Positions 7,801 to 15,753 of a stretch of DNA of 64,000 nt are shown piece after piece. The DNA lies in the NCBI RefSeq assembly GCF_025583945.1, contig NZ_JAOEGU010000018.1, positions 1-64,000 on the forward strand, read 5' to 3'. The translations under genes were made by a program, and so were the position numbers. Within the stretch, counting starts at the first letter, position 1; every line of letters starts with the position of its first letter. Source of the stretch: Methylobacter psychrophilus (lineage in GTDB: Bacteria > Pseudomonadota > Gammaproteobacteria > Methylococcales > Methylomonadaceae). The notes below the pieces were generated by a model. That model saw only the letters and a program-made list of their open reading frames with translations, was not told the origin of the DNA and ran no database searches.

Positions 7801-8252
7801 TGCACTGCATAACATTATAATAATTTCAGCAACGATTAATGTGTGCTTGGCAATGACTGATGAGTACTTGGCAATGATTATTCAGTGCCCAGCAATCGTT
7901 CATGAGCGCTGAACAATGATAAAATAATCTCAGTAACGATTAATGAGCACTCGGCAATGATTGTTCAGTGCCCAGCAATCGTTGATGAGCACTGAACAAT
8001 GACAAAATAATCTCAGCAACGATTAATGAGTGCTCGGCAATGACTGATGAGCACTCGGCAATGATTATTCAGTGCCCAGCAATCGTTGATGAGCACTGAG
8101 CAATGACAAAATAATCTCAGCAACGATTAATAAGTGCTCGGTAATGACTGATGAGCACTCGGCAATGATTGTTCAGTGCCCAGCAATCGTTGATGAGCAC
8201 TGAACAATGACAAAATAATCTCAGCAACGATTAATGAGTGCTCGGTAATGAC
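7801..8252. repeat. 104-bp higher-order tandem repeat of 21-bp units
   Basis: About four and a half copies of a 104-base unit are present; the second copy is 83 bases, short by exactly one 21-base subunit. Each full unit is four 21-base subunits plus one of 20, related to GAGCACTCGGCAATGATTGTT. Adjacent subunits are partly self-complementary: TGTTCAGTGC pairs with GCACTGAACA, and GAGTGCTC with GAGCACTC. This gives a row of potential hairpins. The unit length is not a multiple of three and stops occur in the frames, so it is non-coding. It lies 3' of both flanking genes. Confidence 0.9.
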
Positions 8253-8350
8253 TGATGAGTGATCATCATGGATTTAATAACGCTCGAAAAAACAACCTTG
8301 ATGTCTGCCAAGCATTATTAAATCCCGGGCATGAACAACATGGCGGTTTT

Positions 8351-8376
8351 TTTGTGCTTTTCGTGTTTTTTGTGGA
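8351..8376. repeat. CACGAAA-type repeat, inverted right copy
   Basis: TTTGTGCTTTTCGTGTTTTT and the following TGTGGAC are the reverse complement of the CACGAAAAGCACGAAA repeats at 7489 and 4884. It ends 15 bp before the stop codon of the DUF3570 gene and may act as part of its 3' untranslated region. Confidence 0.55.
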
Positions 8377-8390
8377 CTTGGCGCTACTAT

Positions 8391-11300
8391 CTAAAACGCA
8401 TAATTCCAGCTTACTGCCAAGGCACCATTGCGATTAAGCTGATAACCGTTGTAATCGGTACTGACCGGTTGTAGCCATTCAAAACTGACATTATGGCCCA
8501 CGAATTTGCCACCGGTAACCGAGGCATTAAGACCCACACCGACATCCAGAAAGCGGCCACCGTAATTACTGGCAGAGTCCACGGTTGAGGTAACTTGATG
8601 CGCCTGATTGGTTGCTCCCTTTATATCACCCTGTGCAGTATAGACACCGCGCACCGAAGCCGATAACCAATTAAACGCCTGATAGCTGCCCCAAGGGGTT
8701 GCCTGAAAAATATCCCCATAAGCATAGTCATATTTATTTTTTTCCAGACGCTTAACACCGCTCACTTGTACGCCCCAACTAAAGTCATTGACTTGTCCTG
8801 TATAGGTCAGGCTGGGCTTAAAATCCCAGGTGCCGCTACCGGTTTGCATGCCGTAATCCTGTAAGTTGCTGCTATCCAGTCGTGCGCCGATACTACCGGT
8901 TGGTGTACTCATACCTAATCCTAAGTGAACATGATGACCGTTTTTGTCCAAGACTTTAACCAACGCGGTAACTACAGTGTCACCGATATCGTTACTAAAA
9001 TGCTTGGCTCCGCCATGGCCGCTAAAGTCATTTTCCTCGGTCTGATTGACATAGGGACGGATAGGATTGCTCATGGTCATATCCATACTCATCAATTGCG
9101 GCATCAGCATGATATTTAACCAGTCCGTCGGTGCGTACATTAAATCCAGCATATGCATTTGCATGTTCATGGAAGTGGGTTTATACAAGCAACCCTGGTT
9201 ATAGTCTGTACAAGCATTACTAACCAACGCCTGATCGTTGACCGAATCGCTGCCATGCAGCATGGCGCCACCCTGATTACTGTATTGATAACGATAACCG
9301 ACCATAATCTCGTCAGCTTGGCTCATCATGTGTCCATACATAACCCCGGCTGGTACCGGCACGCCGTGATGATGCATGGTGTGGCTACTGTGATCGCCAC
9401 CGGTCAGTGCTTTGGCCGATAAATCCACGCTTAAATTGGCGTGGGCCAGGTAATAATCAAAGTTGGCATAATTACCAACCCCGCCGCCACCGAGTTTTAA
9501 AGAGCCTGAATGGGTAACATATTCAGCGCCAATCTCCAGACTGATGCCGCGAGCAAACTGTTTTTTTAGGGTGGCACCGCCACTTAAGTCACCAAAGGCA
9601 GATAAACGAAAGTCGCTGGAGTAGTTGCCGTCAGCACGGGGTGCCAAAAAGTACGGCGCAAAAAAGTCGGCTTGCGACTGCGAATAATAGCGAATACTGG
9701 GGATAATGGTAAAGCCGCCGGGCAGGGTTTGAAACCATTTTGCTTCAAAGGTATGAGAATTAATACCCCAGTCGTCGGTATAAAAGCGATAGTCAACATG
9801 TGCGGAGGCATCAAGCTCGGGTATATAGTGATTAATACGGTTGGATAAAGAGCCGATATTGCGTTGTCTGGGGCGATTTTCGCGGAATAATTCCAAACCA
9901 ACGACCTCCAGATTGGTTACTGCATTCCAGTCGACGCCAGCATCGGTAGGATTCCAGAGATTATAGTATTCTGTCGGGGTGATTTCACCACGCACATAAA
10001 CGGATTTATAGGGATTGCTCAAATAGCCGCTTTGATTGGTATAGCTGGCGGTGGACTGAAATAAGGTGTTTTTGGAAAGTACCTGGGCGATACTGGTAGT
10101 AAAGCTGTTAAAAGTACTTGCCTCATTTAATGCTTGGTAACTAGTCGGATAATGTGCCGGGTCACTGCCATGATGGGAGCTATGGCCACTGCCGTTGCGG
10201 GCAATGGTATTGCTGGTCATGCCGTAACCGGCGGATACTGTAGTGAGTTTGTCATTAAATTCATGACTGATGTTGGTGGAGCCAAAATTGGATAAATAAT
10301 CCGGTTCGTCAGAAAGACCGCCGGATATTGCCAGTGTAGTTGCATCAAGATAATATTTGACGTTGACTTGAGGCATTGAGCGGGTTTCTTGGGGTTGCAC
10401 CTGAAAAACCTGTACGGCTTGGGTGCCGGTGGGCACCTGACTATTGAGAATATCACTGTATAAAGAAATGGCGGCTTGCTTGGCCAGTTCGTTGAGCGAT
10501 GCAGCATTCTGAGGCGATTGATCGATATAGCTTTGGTTTATTGCTGCTGTTTGAGTAGTATAGTTGCCCGTTAATACAGACATTTGCATCGTGTAGTTAT
10601 TGGTTAGCAAGGCTAGTTGTACAGGATCGGTTAATGCCGCCAATTGTGTATTGTAAGTGGCGGTTAAGGTGGTTATTTCAGCATTATAAGCATTTACTTG
10701 ATTGGATAATGCCACGACAGGGGAAACACTGATATTATCCAATGCCATGCTGAATTCTTTGCCATCTGCTGGTGTTTGCGGATAACCCTTGAAATGTATC
10801 CAGGCTGCATTAATATTATTGAAGCCACTATTAAGCTGCAAGGTACCATCAAAGCCGTTGGCAACCGTCTGATAAGCAACACGAGTGGCATAGTTGGTGC
10901 CGTCACCGGTATCCAGATTGGGATTGAGTGCGGTATTAAAGCCTAAAATTTCCCAATAGTCATTGGGGCCGTTATCGGGGTTTGCCCCAGAGATAGGTGC
11001 TTTAAAATTCATAGAATCAAGACTAAACGCCTTACTGTCTTGGGAGCGAATATAAATACCGCTGGAGTCTGAATGATATTGCAGGGATCTATCAGCCACA
11101 GTACCGGCACGATGTAAGTGGGCAATCGGGTTTGACGTATCCTCAACAATGCCAATCACCATGCCATTTTGGTAATAGCAGCCACTACTACCTGAGCCGG
11201 CACAGCCACCATCGGGGGCAGAGGTACCATTAGCAAAGCCGGCATAGGACGAGAAAGTCATACCGGAATTAAAGTCAATAGTTACAGGGCTGGCGATATT

Positions 11301-11969
11301 GCCGGGAACTGCGGCCAGATTGGTCTCGATAACGGCTTTATCGGTTTCGTATTGGTCTGTCAACGCAGGAATTGCAACATTGAGGTTATTTAAATCTGAT
11401 TTGTAAGTGTCTGTAATAAGAGCCTTATCCGCATTATAAGAGGTGTCTAGCGCTGCTTGATCGTTGGTTTTGGTGGTTTCAAGCGCGGTTAGTTGGGAAT
11501 TTTTATCAGTAGTAATTTCTGCCTGAGCTGCGGTATTACCATCAGAAAATGACTGAAAACCGTTAAGACCCCCAAGTATGGTTAATCCTGCTGCCGTGAC
11601 ACCACCTGATGCGGCTGATATGACATCAACATAACTAAGTTCGGTTGAGTTTGTGCCATCTGCTTTTTGTTTGTATTTGGGCACATTGGTCATGCTTGCC
11701 GGCATGCTAAACGATGGCGTGGCACCACTGTAAGTATCGCGATCAAGGCTAAAAGCCAATTCAAGCCGGTCGGTCAACGGAATAATCGCATCGGCATGGT
11801 AAATATCAACCTGCATACGGTTATCACTTTCCTGGTAATGGCCGTAACTGACATTGGATAGTATTTGTGCCGAAGGGATGGCGGCCGAGACAGTCAATCC
11901 GGGCAGACTGAGTGCCGCTGTCGTGAATGCCGCCAGTGCAGTTTTTTTGTCTGATTTAATTGCAGCCAC
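8391..11969 (-). CDS. giant DUF3570 outer-membrane protein with inserted PEP-CTERM-like domain
   Basis: The GTG at 11969 is chosen because an AGGAGG box precedes it by 5 bases and a signal peptide follows (KKTALAAFTTAALSLPG). Upstream in-frame starts would add N-terminal residues before it. In the ~1192-residue product the DUF3570-type region begins at ~35 and holds DTYSGAT (78-84), a match to the Dxx(S/T)GA(T/S) flavinylation motif. Residues ~157-224 and ~419-484 look coiled-coil and bracket a domain (228-416) homologous to the PEP-CTERM protein of 6489-7343. The DUF3570 barrel resumes from ~530 to ~850. A linker (GGDHSSHTMHHHG, ~859-869) leads into a second barrel-like, Met/His-rich half ending in Phe, as outer-membrane barrels do. 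The family is usually a few hundred residues. It overlaps the DUF4266 gene by 14 bases, implying coupled translation. Confidence 0.85.
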   Translation of the reverse strand: MAAIKSDKKTALAAFTTAALSLPGLTVSAAIPSAQILSNVSYGHYQESDNRMQVDIYHADAIIPLTDRLELAFSLDRDTYSGATPSFSMPASMTNVPKYKQKADGTNSTELSYVDVISAASGGVTAAGLTILGGLNGFQSFSDGNTAAQAEITTDKNSQLTALETTKTNDQAALDTSYNADKALITDTYKSDLNNLNVAIPALTDQYETDKAVIETNLAAVPGNIASPVTIDFNSGMTFSSYAGFANGTSAPDGGCAGSGSSGCYYQNGMVIGIVEDTSNPIAHLHRAGTVADRSLQYHSDSSGIYIRSQDSKAFSLDSMNFKAPISGANPDNGPNDYWEILGFNTALNPNLDTGDGTNYATRVAYQTVANGFDGTLQLNSGFNNINAAWIHFKGYPQTPADGKEFSMALDNISVSPVVALSNQVNAYNAEITTLTATYNTQLAALTDPVQLALLTNNYTMQMSVLTGNYTTQTAAINQSYIDQSPQNAASLNELAKQAAISLYSDILNSQVPTGTQAVQVFQVQPQETRSMPQVNVKYYLDATTLAISGGLSDEPDYLSNFGSTNISHEFNDKLTTVSAGYGMTSNTIARNGSGHSSHHGSDPAHYPTSYQALNEASTFNSFTTSIAQVLSKNTLFQSTASYTNQSGYLSNPYKSVYVRGEITPTEYYNLWNPTDAGVDWNAVTNLEVVGLELFRENRPRQRNIGSLSNRINHYIPELDASAHVDYRFYTDDWGINSHTFEAKWFQTLPGGFTIIPSIRYYSQSQADFFAPYFLAPRADGNYSSDFRLSAFGDLSGGATLKKQFARGISLEIGAEYVTHSGSLKLGGGGVGNYANFDYYLAHANLSVDLSAKALTGGDHSSHTMHHHGVPVPAGVMYGHMMSQADEIMVGYRYQYSNQGGAMLHGSDSVNDQALVSNACTDYNQGCLYKPTSMNMQMHMLDLMYAPTDWLNIMLMPQLMSMDMTMSNPIRPYVNQTEENDFSGHGGAKHFSNDIGDTVVTALVKVLDKNGHHVHLGLGMSTPTGSIGARLDSSNLQDYGMQTGSGTWDFKPSLTYTGQVNDFSWGVQVSGVKRLEKNKYDYAYGDIFQATPWGSYQAFNWLSASVRGVYTAQGDIKGATNQAHQVTSTVDSASNYGGRFLDVGVGLNASVTGGKFVGHNVSFEWLQPVSTDYNGYQLNRNGALAVSWNYAF

Positions 11970-12291
11970 AACCGCCTCCTGCACCGCTATGTCCACCTTG
12001 TGAGGCTTCTTTGCTGGTAAAAATATGATCACGAAAGCTGTTTAAATTGGGGTGGGGATTGATACCCATTTCCGGCTTGGCCAGATTACCCCGTTGCCAG
12101 GGCGCAACCGTGCTACAACCTTGGCAAACAAGCACGCTGCTACAGAGTAGGGCGATGACCAGTCGGTGAGTCCATTGATTTCTCGTGTAGTTCGATAAGT
12201 TACCGAATGTAACGAACACATTGAGTGTCGGTCGCATAGTCTTATCCAAGGTAAGACGTTGCTCACCAAGCCATTGTGTTAAAGCGTGCAT
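11956..12291 (-). CDS. DUF4266 lipoprotein
   Basis: This small lipoprotein has a lipobox-like LVCQGC around residues 54-59, followed by the DUF4266 core: STVAPWQRGNLAKPEM, a HPNLNSF...HIFTSKEASQGG stretch and a Gly/Cys-rich GGGCGCN end. The start at 12291 has an AAGGA box 9 bases upstream. It leaves ~40 residues before the hydrophobic segment, which is unusually long, so a later start is possible. It lies 17 bp after the thioredoxin gene and overlaps the DUF3570 gene. DUF4266 and DUF3570 proteins habitually occur together, suggesting that this lipoprotein assembles with or assists the barrel; the biochemical role is unknown. Confidence 0.8.
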   Translation of the reverse strand: MHALTQWLGEQRLTLDKTMRPTLNVFVTFGNLSNYTRNQWTHRLVIALLCSSVLVCQGCSTVAPWQRGNLAKPEMGINPHPNLNSFRDHIFTSKEASQGGHSGAGGGCGCN

Positions 12292-12308
12292 GATGTAAAT
12301 CCTTAAAG

Positions 12309-12800
12309 TTATTCAGCCAGTAGCGCCGAAACTTGTGCACTAATCATGTCTTTGTCCTCATCCCGAAAGCCGAGATGTATTTTTCTGATTTTGCCGGTTT
12401 TATCGACCAGATAAGTCGACGGCATGGCTTGAACATCAAACTTGGCAGGGCAGTCGCCTTTTGGATCAAAAGCCGTGACGTAATCAACGGCATTGCTAAC
12501 AAGAAACTGTTTGGCTTCTTCGCTATTTTCATCGACATTGATGGCAATAATCTCAAAGCCGTTTTTGACGTGTTCGTTACGCAAACTGTTAAAAAACGGC
12601 ATTGATTTTTTACAGGGCGGACACCAGGTAGCCCAAAAATCAATCAAAATCACTTTGCCTTTATAGGCATTAAGGTCAAGTTTTTCAGCATTGCCAGTAA
12701 GTGCGGCGGGACATTGAGGGGTAGGTTGACCTTCTTGTGCTGCGTTTGCCAGAGGGGCAGTAGCCAAAAATATCAGGGTTGATAAAAGCAATTTTTTCAT
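12309..12800 (-). CDS. periplasmic TlpA/ResA-like thioredoxin
   Basis: This 163-residue exported thiol-disulfide oxidoreductase starts at MKKLLLSTLIFLATAPLANA, a clean signal peptide; upstream in-frame codons would bury it. The redox motif is WCPPC (C60, C63) in a FWATWCPPCKKSMPFF context, with cis-Pro in QAMPSTYLVD. Two extra cysteines (C30 and one in GDCPAKF) may form a second disulfide. It is first gene of the thioredoxin-DUF4266-DUF3570 unit. It probably keeps cysteines of its partners, such as the Cys-rich DUF4266 tail, in the right state; that role is an inference from context. Confidence 0.9.
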   Translation of the reverse strand: MKKLLLSTLIFLATAPLANAAQEGQPTPQCPAALTGNAEKLDLNAYKGKVILIDFWATWCPPCKKSMPFFNSLRNEHVKNGFEIIAINVDENSEEAKQFLVSNAVDYVTAFDPKGDCPAKFDVQAMPSTYLVDKTGKIRKIHLGFRDEDKDMISAQVSALLAE

Positions 12801-12847
12801 GACGGTGGACGTTATTAGTTTTAAAAGACAAGCGCTTACATCACCTG

Positions 12848-12886
12848 TTTCTGTCGGTAAATAGCGGTATGTCGAAACGACAGAAA
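12848..12886 (-). promoter_or_regulatory. inverted repeat upstream of the thioredoxin operon
   Basis: TTTCTGTCG (12848-12856) and CGACAGAAA (12878-12886) form a perfect 9-bp inverted repeat 48-86 bases upstream of the thioredoxin ATG. It could be an operator or a leader hairpin. I could not identify a convincing promoter here. Confidence 0.4.
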
Positions 12887-12925
12887 GGGTTGTACTAGGC
12901 GGCCGGGAAGGCATCATCTACAAAC

Positions 12926-12966
12926 ACAAAAACCCGATACATCAATTTGATGTGCCGGGTTTTTGT
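12926..12966 (-). terminator. terminator between PEP-CTERM and thioredoxin genes
   Basis: A long symmetric hairpin has an AAAAACCCG / CGGGTTTTT outer stem and an ACATCAA / TTGATGT inner stem. It has A's on one side and T's on the other, so it can work in both directions. It follows the stop of the 12989-13903 gene and isolates the thioredoxin operon. Confidence 0.85.
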
Positions 12967-12988
12967 TTATATCAGCAGTTTTAAGATT

Positions 12989-13903
12989 TTATGCCGCTAA
13001 TTTGCGTCGACGCAGACCGACAAACCCGGCTAACGCGCTGCCAAATAACCAAACGGCACCCGGCAAAGGAACGGGCGAGGTGGTTTTAATATTTAACGCA
13101 TAACCATCAACGCCGGTATTCCATCTGGAAAAGCCAACACCGCCTAAATAAACAGAATACTGTTTACCGGCTTCTGCCAAAAAGCTATAGCTATCAACCG
13201 AATTAACGTTATCAGAATAGCCAACATTGGTAAGTCCGGTTGTTCCAAATGGGTTGCTTTTTGTGAATAGTGAAGGTGTTGTTGCGCCTGGCGCATTCCA
13301 AGCGCCATGATGACTATAATTTGCAGTATTCGTATCAACACCATCAAATACTGTCACACCAAAACGGCTAAAAGTGCCGCCGATAGTTGAAAGATTTAAG
13401 GTAACAAATTGAGCAACATCTGATTGAATAATACCGATATCAGTTTGATGTCTCCAACCGGTTGGACCCGTTGTAGTAGCAACACCAGATGCATTTAAGC
13501 CATTATCATTCCATGCACCGCCACCGGTGTCGATTTCCGCTGCTGTGCCATATTTTGCTAATGAATCAGCCGCAGAAATGGTTGCTGAATCACCTGCACC
13601 GCTTAACTTAACTGCCCAGTTTAAATGTGAAGAACCGGTGTAACCAAGAGGCAAAGCACCAGCAGACGTTCCCAACCAAGGCACGATAGAACCTTTGTTG
13701 CCCTGACTTTGAGGGCCGGTTGCAATGCCGGGTGAGGTGGTACCGTTGTCAAATGTGCGTGTCCAGCCATCAGTAGCTGAAGTAGCTGTTGTTGTAAAGG
13801 TGTTGTACATTGTGGTTGACGCGAATGTGGTAGTCGCGCTCATGGAAAGTGCTGTGCCGGCAATGGCCACTGTGATGGCTTTAGCTAATTTGGTTTTTAT
13901 CAT
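12989..13903 (-). CDS. PEP-CTERM protein, GWRHD family (copy 2)
   Basis: This 304-residue exported protein has a signal peptide ending near TFA and a VPLPGAVWLFGSALAGFVGLR tail followed by RRKLAA. Family landmarks are STTMYN, TDGWTRTF, the AAEIDTGGGAWNDNGL segment, GWRHQTDIGIIQSD, GVTVFDGVDTNT and HHGAWN. Relative to copies 1 and 3 it lacks the Cys-rich CAPC region near the N-terminus. Function unknown. It is monocistronic between a strong terminator and its own leader, which contains a GEMM-I-type aptamer and sigma-54 promoter. Confidence 0.85.
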   Translation of the reverse strand: MIKTKLAKAITVAIAGTALSMSATTTFASTTMYNTFTTTATSATDGWTRTFDNGTTSPGIATGPQSQGNKGSIVPWLGTSAGALPLGYTGSSHLNWAVKLSGAGDSATISAADSLAKYGTAAEIDTGGGAWNDNGLNASGVATTTGPTGWRHQTDIGIIQSDVAQFVTLNLSTIGGTFSRFGVTVFDGVDTNTANYSHHGAWNAPGATTPSLFTKSNPFGTTGLTNVGYSDNVNSVDSYSFLAEAGKQYSVYLGGVGFSRWNTGVDGYALNIKTTSPVPLPGAVWLFGSALAGFVGLRRRKLAA

Positions 13904-14009
13904 GGTGATCGTTGTCGCTTATTTTAAAAGTTAACCTGTCCAGCATCTTGCCAAGGATTTATTGTCATTAACAAAATACTGGGGCCCTCTTTCGCTAATT
14001 GACGAAAGA

Positions 14010-14079
14010 GGCAGCCCGGCTATCTTAAGTAAAACCCAAGATCCGTGGCTTTCCGAGCCCGCTTCACAACGGGGGTGGC
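14010..14079 (-). promoter_or_regulatory. GEMM-I (c-di-GMP-I-like) riboswitch aptamer, copy 2
   Basis: On the minus strand it starts GCCACCCCCGTTGTGAAGCG (GTGA-capped stem), continues CTCGGAAAGCCACGGATCTT and ends ATAGCCGGGCTGCC. This copy and the one at 17071 fit the GEMM-I consensus best. A perfect 9-bp hairpin (CCTCTTTCG / CGAAAGAGG, 13986-14011) begins inside the last two aptamer bases, so aptamer closure and hairpin formation can compete. The U-rich stretch lies several bases beyond the hairpin, so the platform type is unclear. Confidence 0.75.
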
Positions 14080-14177
14080 AAAGTTATAAAGTTTTGCATC
14101 ATCTTTATGCAGTACTTTCTTTTTTGAGAGCAAACCGGCTGTGATAGTTGTTGCTGGTTTATTCTGTATTTTTAACA

Positions 14178-14193
14178 AGCAGATTTTATGCCA
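14178..14193 (-). promoter_or_regulatory. sigma-54 (-24/-12) promoter
   Basis: TGGCATAAAATCTGCT on the minus strand has GG-N10-GC spacing. It is 99 bp upstream of the aptamer of the 12989-13903 gene. A conserved box (AACCTGTTGTAAGCAA in gene direction, 14221-14236) lies 27 bp upstream of it. Confidence 0.75.
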
Positions 14194-14220
14194 TATATTT
14201 AACAAATATAGAGAAAACCT

Positions 14221-14236
14221 TTGCTTACAACAGGTT
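14221..14236 (-). promoter_or_regulatory. conserved box upstream of sigma-54 promoter (site 1)
   Basis: AACCTGTTGTAAGCAA in gene direction. Near-identical 16-base boxes occur at 16708-16723 and 16899-16914, each 25-27 bp upstream of a -24 element and in the same orientation. Candidate activator or DNA-bending site. Confidence 0.5.
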
Positions 14237-14399
14237 GCTTAATAATGTTATTGCATTTGTAGTAAAAACCAGTGCGAAACTGGAGGCACAATTATTTAAA
14301 CTGTGTTATTTGACATAAAAAAAATGAAAAGCGGGGGATATGCCGTAATTTAATAAAACGGTTTATTTTAAGTGCCGGATAAAAATTACGGAAGCAGGG

Positions 14400-14619
14400 G
14401 AGTCGGCAAATAGCTTCGATGGCGTAAAGCAGAATCAAGGTGTCTGATTTCGATTAGTCACGATTCCATTACATTATATCGAGTCTACTTGCCGGGTATT
14501 ATTTTAACGGTTCTATTGGGTAATTGCTTATGCCGCTACAGACCGACGACGCAAACCTATAAAACCAGCCAACGCGCTACCAAATAACCACACTGCACCG
14601 GGAACAGGAACAGCAGTAA
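14400..14619. repeat. direct repeat, copy A (3' end of PEP-CTERM gene plus flank)
   Basis: The sorting-tail codons of the 14528 gene and ~125 bp of 3' flank match 15541-15753, which is placed the same way at the end of the neighbouring PEP-CTERM gene. The flank includes CGATTAGTCACGATTCCAT and GCCGGGTAT. Identity is high but not perfect. Confidence 0.75.
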
Positions 14620-15475
14620 CGGTTAGTTCATGCCATCCTGTACCCCATGATTTAACGCCGGTAGTTGAGTTAATTGAAGTAACAGGGCCGCAGTTTTGAA
14701 GATCAACACAGCTGCCGCCGATAGCCAGTATGTAACTGCCCGCTGCCAGATTAACAGTTAGGTCAGTCCATTTAAAGCCGTTAGCATTGGTTCCGGAAGA
14801 TGCGCCTGCAGAACCTGAACCAACTAAATCACCATTGCCGTTATACCAGCCACTGACACCGGAATTTGAATAACCAACAATACCATTCACGCCGCCTGCA
14901 GTTAAAAAATTACCATTGTTGCTGCTTGACGGTGCGGCTACTTGGTTAAAGCCCATCTTGTTGTTATTGCCGCCGGTTGTATAGCCATAAGCCAACGGGC
15001 TTTGAACGGTAGTTGCATTGTTGCTTTGGCCTGTACTGGTAAAGGTGCTGCCAGCTAACGACCATACTGTGAGCGAGGGGCTGATTGTGGTGTTTTGGTT
15101 AATCCAGGAAGCGGCGACATTGCGTAAACCAATGACTTCATCTTTGATCTGGTAAGTCCCAGAGTCAGTGATATTTAGTTGTACCCAATCTACTGCGTGC
15201 ATCCAGCCAAGATCGATTTGCATATCTGCCCAAGATTTTACTGTGGTGTAATCATGGTAGATGGCTGACTGTGCTGTCCCTGCGGTAAGAATATGACCAC
15301 CTGCATTGTTCATGCTGGTGCCAATAACGTTGGTGCCGGCACTATTCGTGATGGTACCAGTGGCATTAAATGTTTCTGGTGTTGCGCTAACACTAATGGC
15401 ACTGGCTTGTGTAGAAACACCGGCTAAAGCTGCGCCAGCAAGAATGGTGGCTATGGTTGTTCTGAGTATTGTCAT
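14528..15475 (-). CDS. PEP-CTERM exported protein
   Basis: Starting at MTILRTTIATILAG gives a clean signal peptide ending QASA; an upstream in-frame ATG at 15529 adds 18 unlikely residues. The 315-residue product has a VPVPGAVWLFGSALAGFIGLR tail with an RRSVAA end. It is only distantly like the GWRHD family but has a DLGWMHAVDWVQL segment in a similar place. Near the C-terminus CVDLQNC could form a disulfide. It has no aptamer or sigma-54 match of its own and lies 135 bp 3' of another PEP-CTERM gene on the same strand, so it may be co-transcribed with it. Confidence 0.8.
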   Translation of the reverse strand: MTILRTTIATILAGAALAGVSTQASAISVSATPETFNATGTITNSAGTNVIGTSMNNAGGHILTAGTAQSAIYHDYTTVKSWADMQIDLGWMHAVDWVQLNITDSGTYQIKDEVIGLRNVAASWINQNTTISPSLTVWSLAGSTFTSTGQSNNATTVQSPLAYGYTTGGNNNKMGFNQVAAPSSSNNGNFLTAGGVNGIVGYSNSGVSGWYNGNGDLVGSGSAGASSGTNANGFKWTDLTVNLAAGSYILAIGGSCVDLQNCGPVTSINSTTGVKSWGTGWHELTVTAVPVPGAVWLFGSALAGFIGLRRRSVAA

Positions 15476-15540
15476 TTTAATTTTCTTTGTTAATAGTAAA
15501 AGTTTATTTAATTGGCAAATAAAAGTCATAGAAACGGATT

Positions 15541-15753
15541 AGTAGCAAGTAGCTTCGATAGGTAAAGTAAAATTGAGGTGTCCGATTTCGATTAGTCACG
15601 ATTCCATGACGTTATATCGAGTCTATTTGCCGGGTATCATTTTAACGATCGTATCTGTGATCTGTTATGCGGCTACAGAGCGACGACGTAAACCTAGAAA
15701 GCCAGCCAATGCGCTACCAAATAACCAAATTGCACCGGGAACAGGAACAGGTG
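15541..15753. repeat. direct repeat, copy B (3' end of PEP-CTERM gene plus flank)
   Basis: Partner of 14400-14619, offset by about 1.14 kb. It covers the last ~30 codons of the 15665 gene and its 3' flank. The conserved non-coding part suggests duplication or gene conversion of a gene tail together with its 3' untranslated region. Confidence 0.75.

Noticed and set aside
7801-8252. Regular repeats resembling a CRISPR array
   Set aside because: Units are contiguous with no unique spacers, the subunit is 21 bp, and no cas genes are nearby.
8255-8437. 60-residue frame after the satellite repeat
   Set aside because: No ribosome-binding site; the frame runs through the inverted CACGAAA repeat and over the 3' end of the DUF3570 gene.
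12826-12846. Sigma-54 promoter for the thioredoxin-DUF4266-DUF3570 operon
   Set aside because: GG-N10-GC spacing is present (AGGTGATGTAAGCGCT) but both half-sites are poor and the position overlaps the leader close to the start codon.
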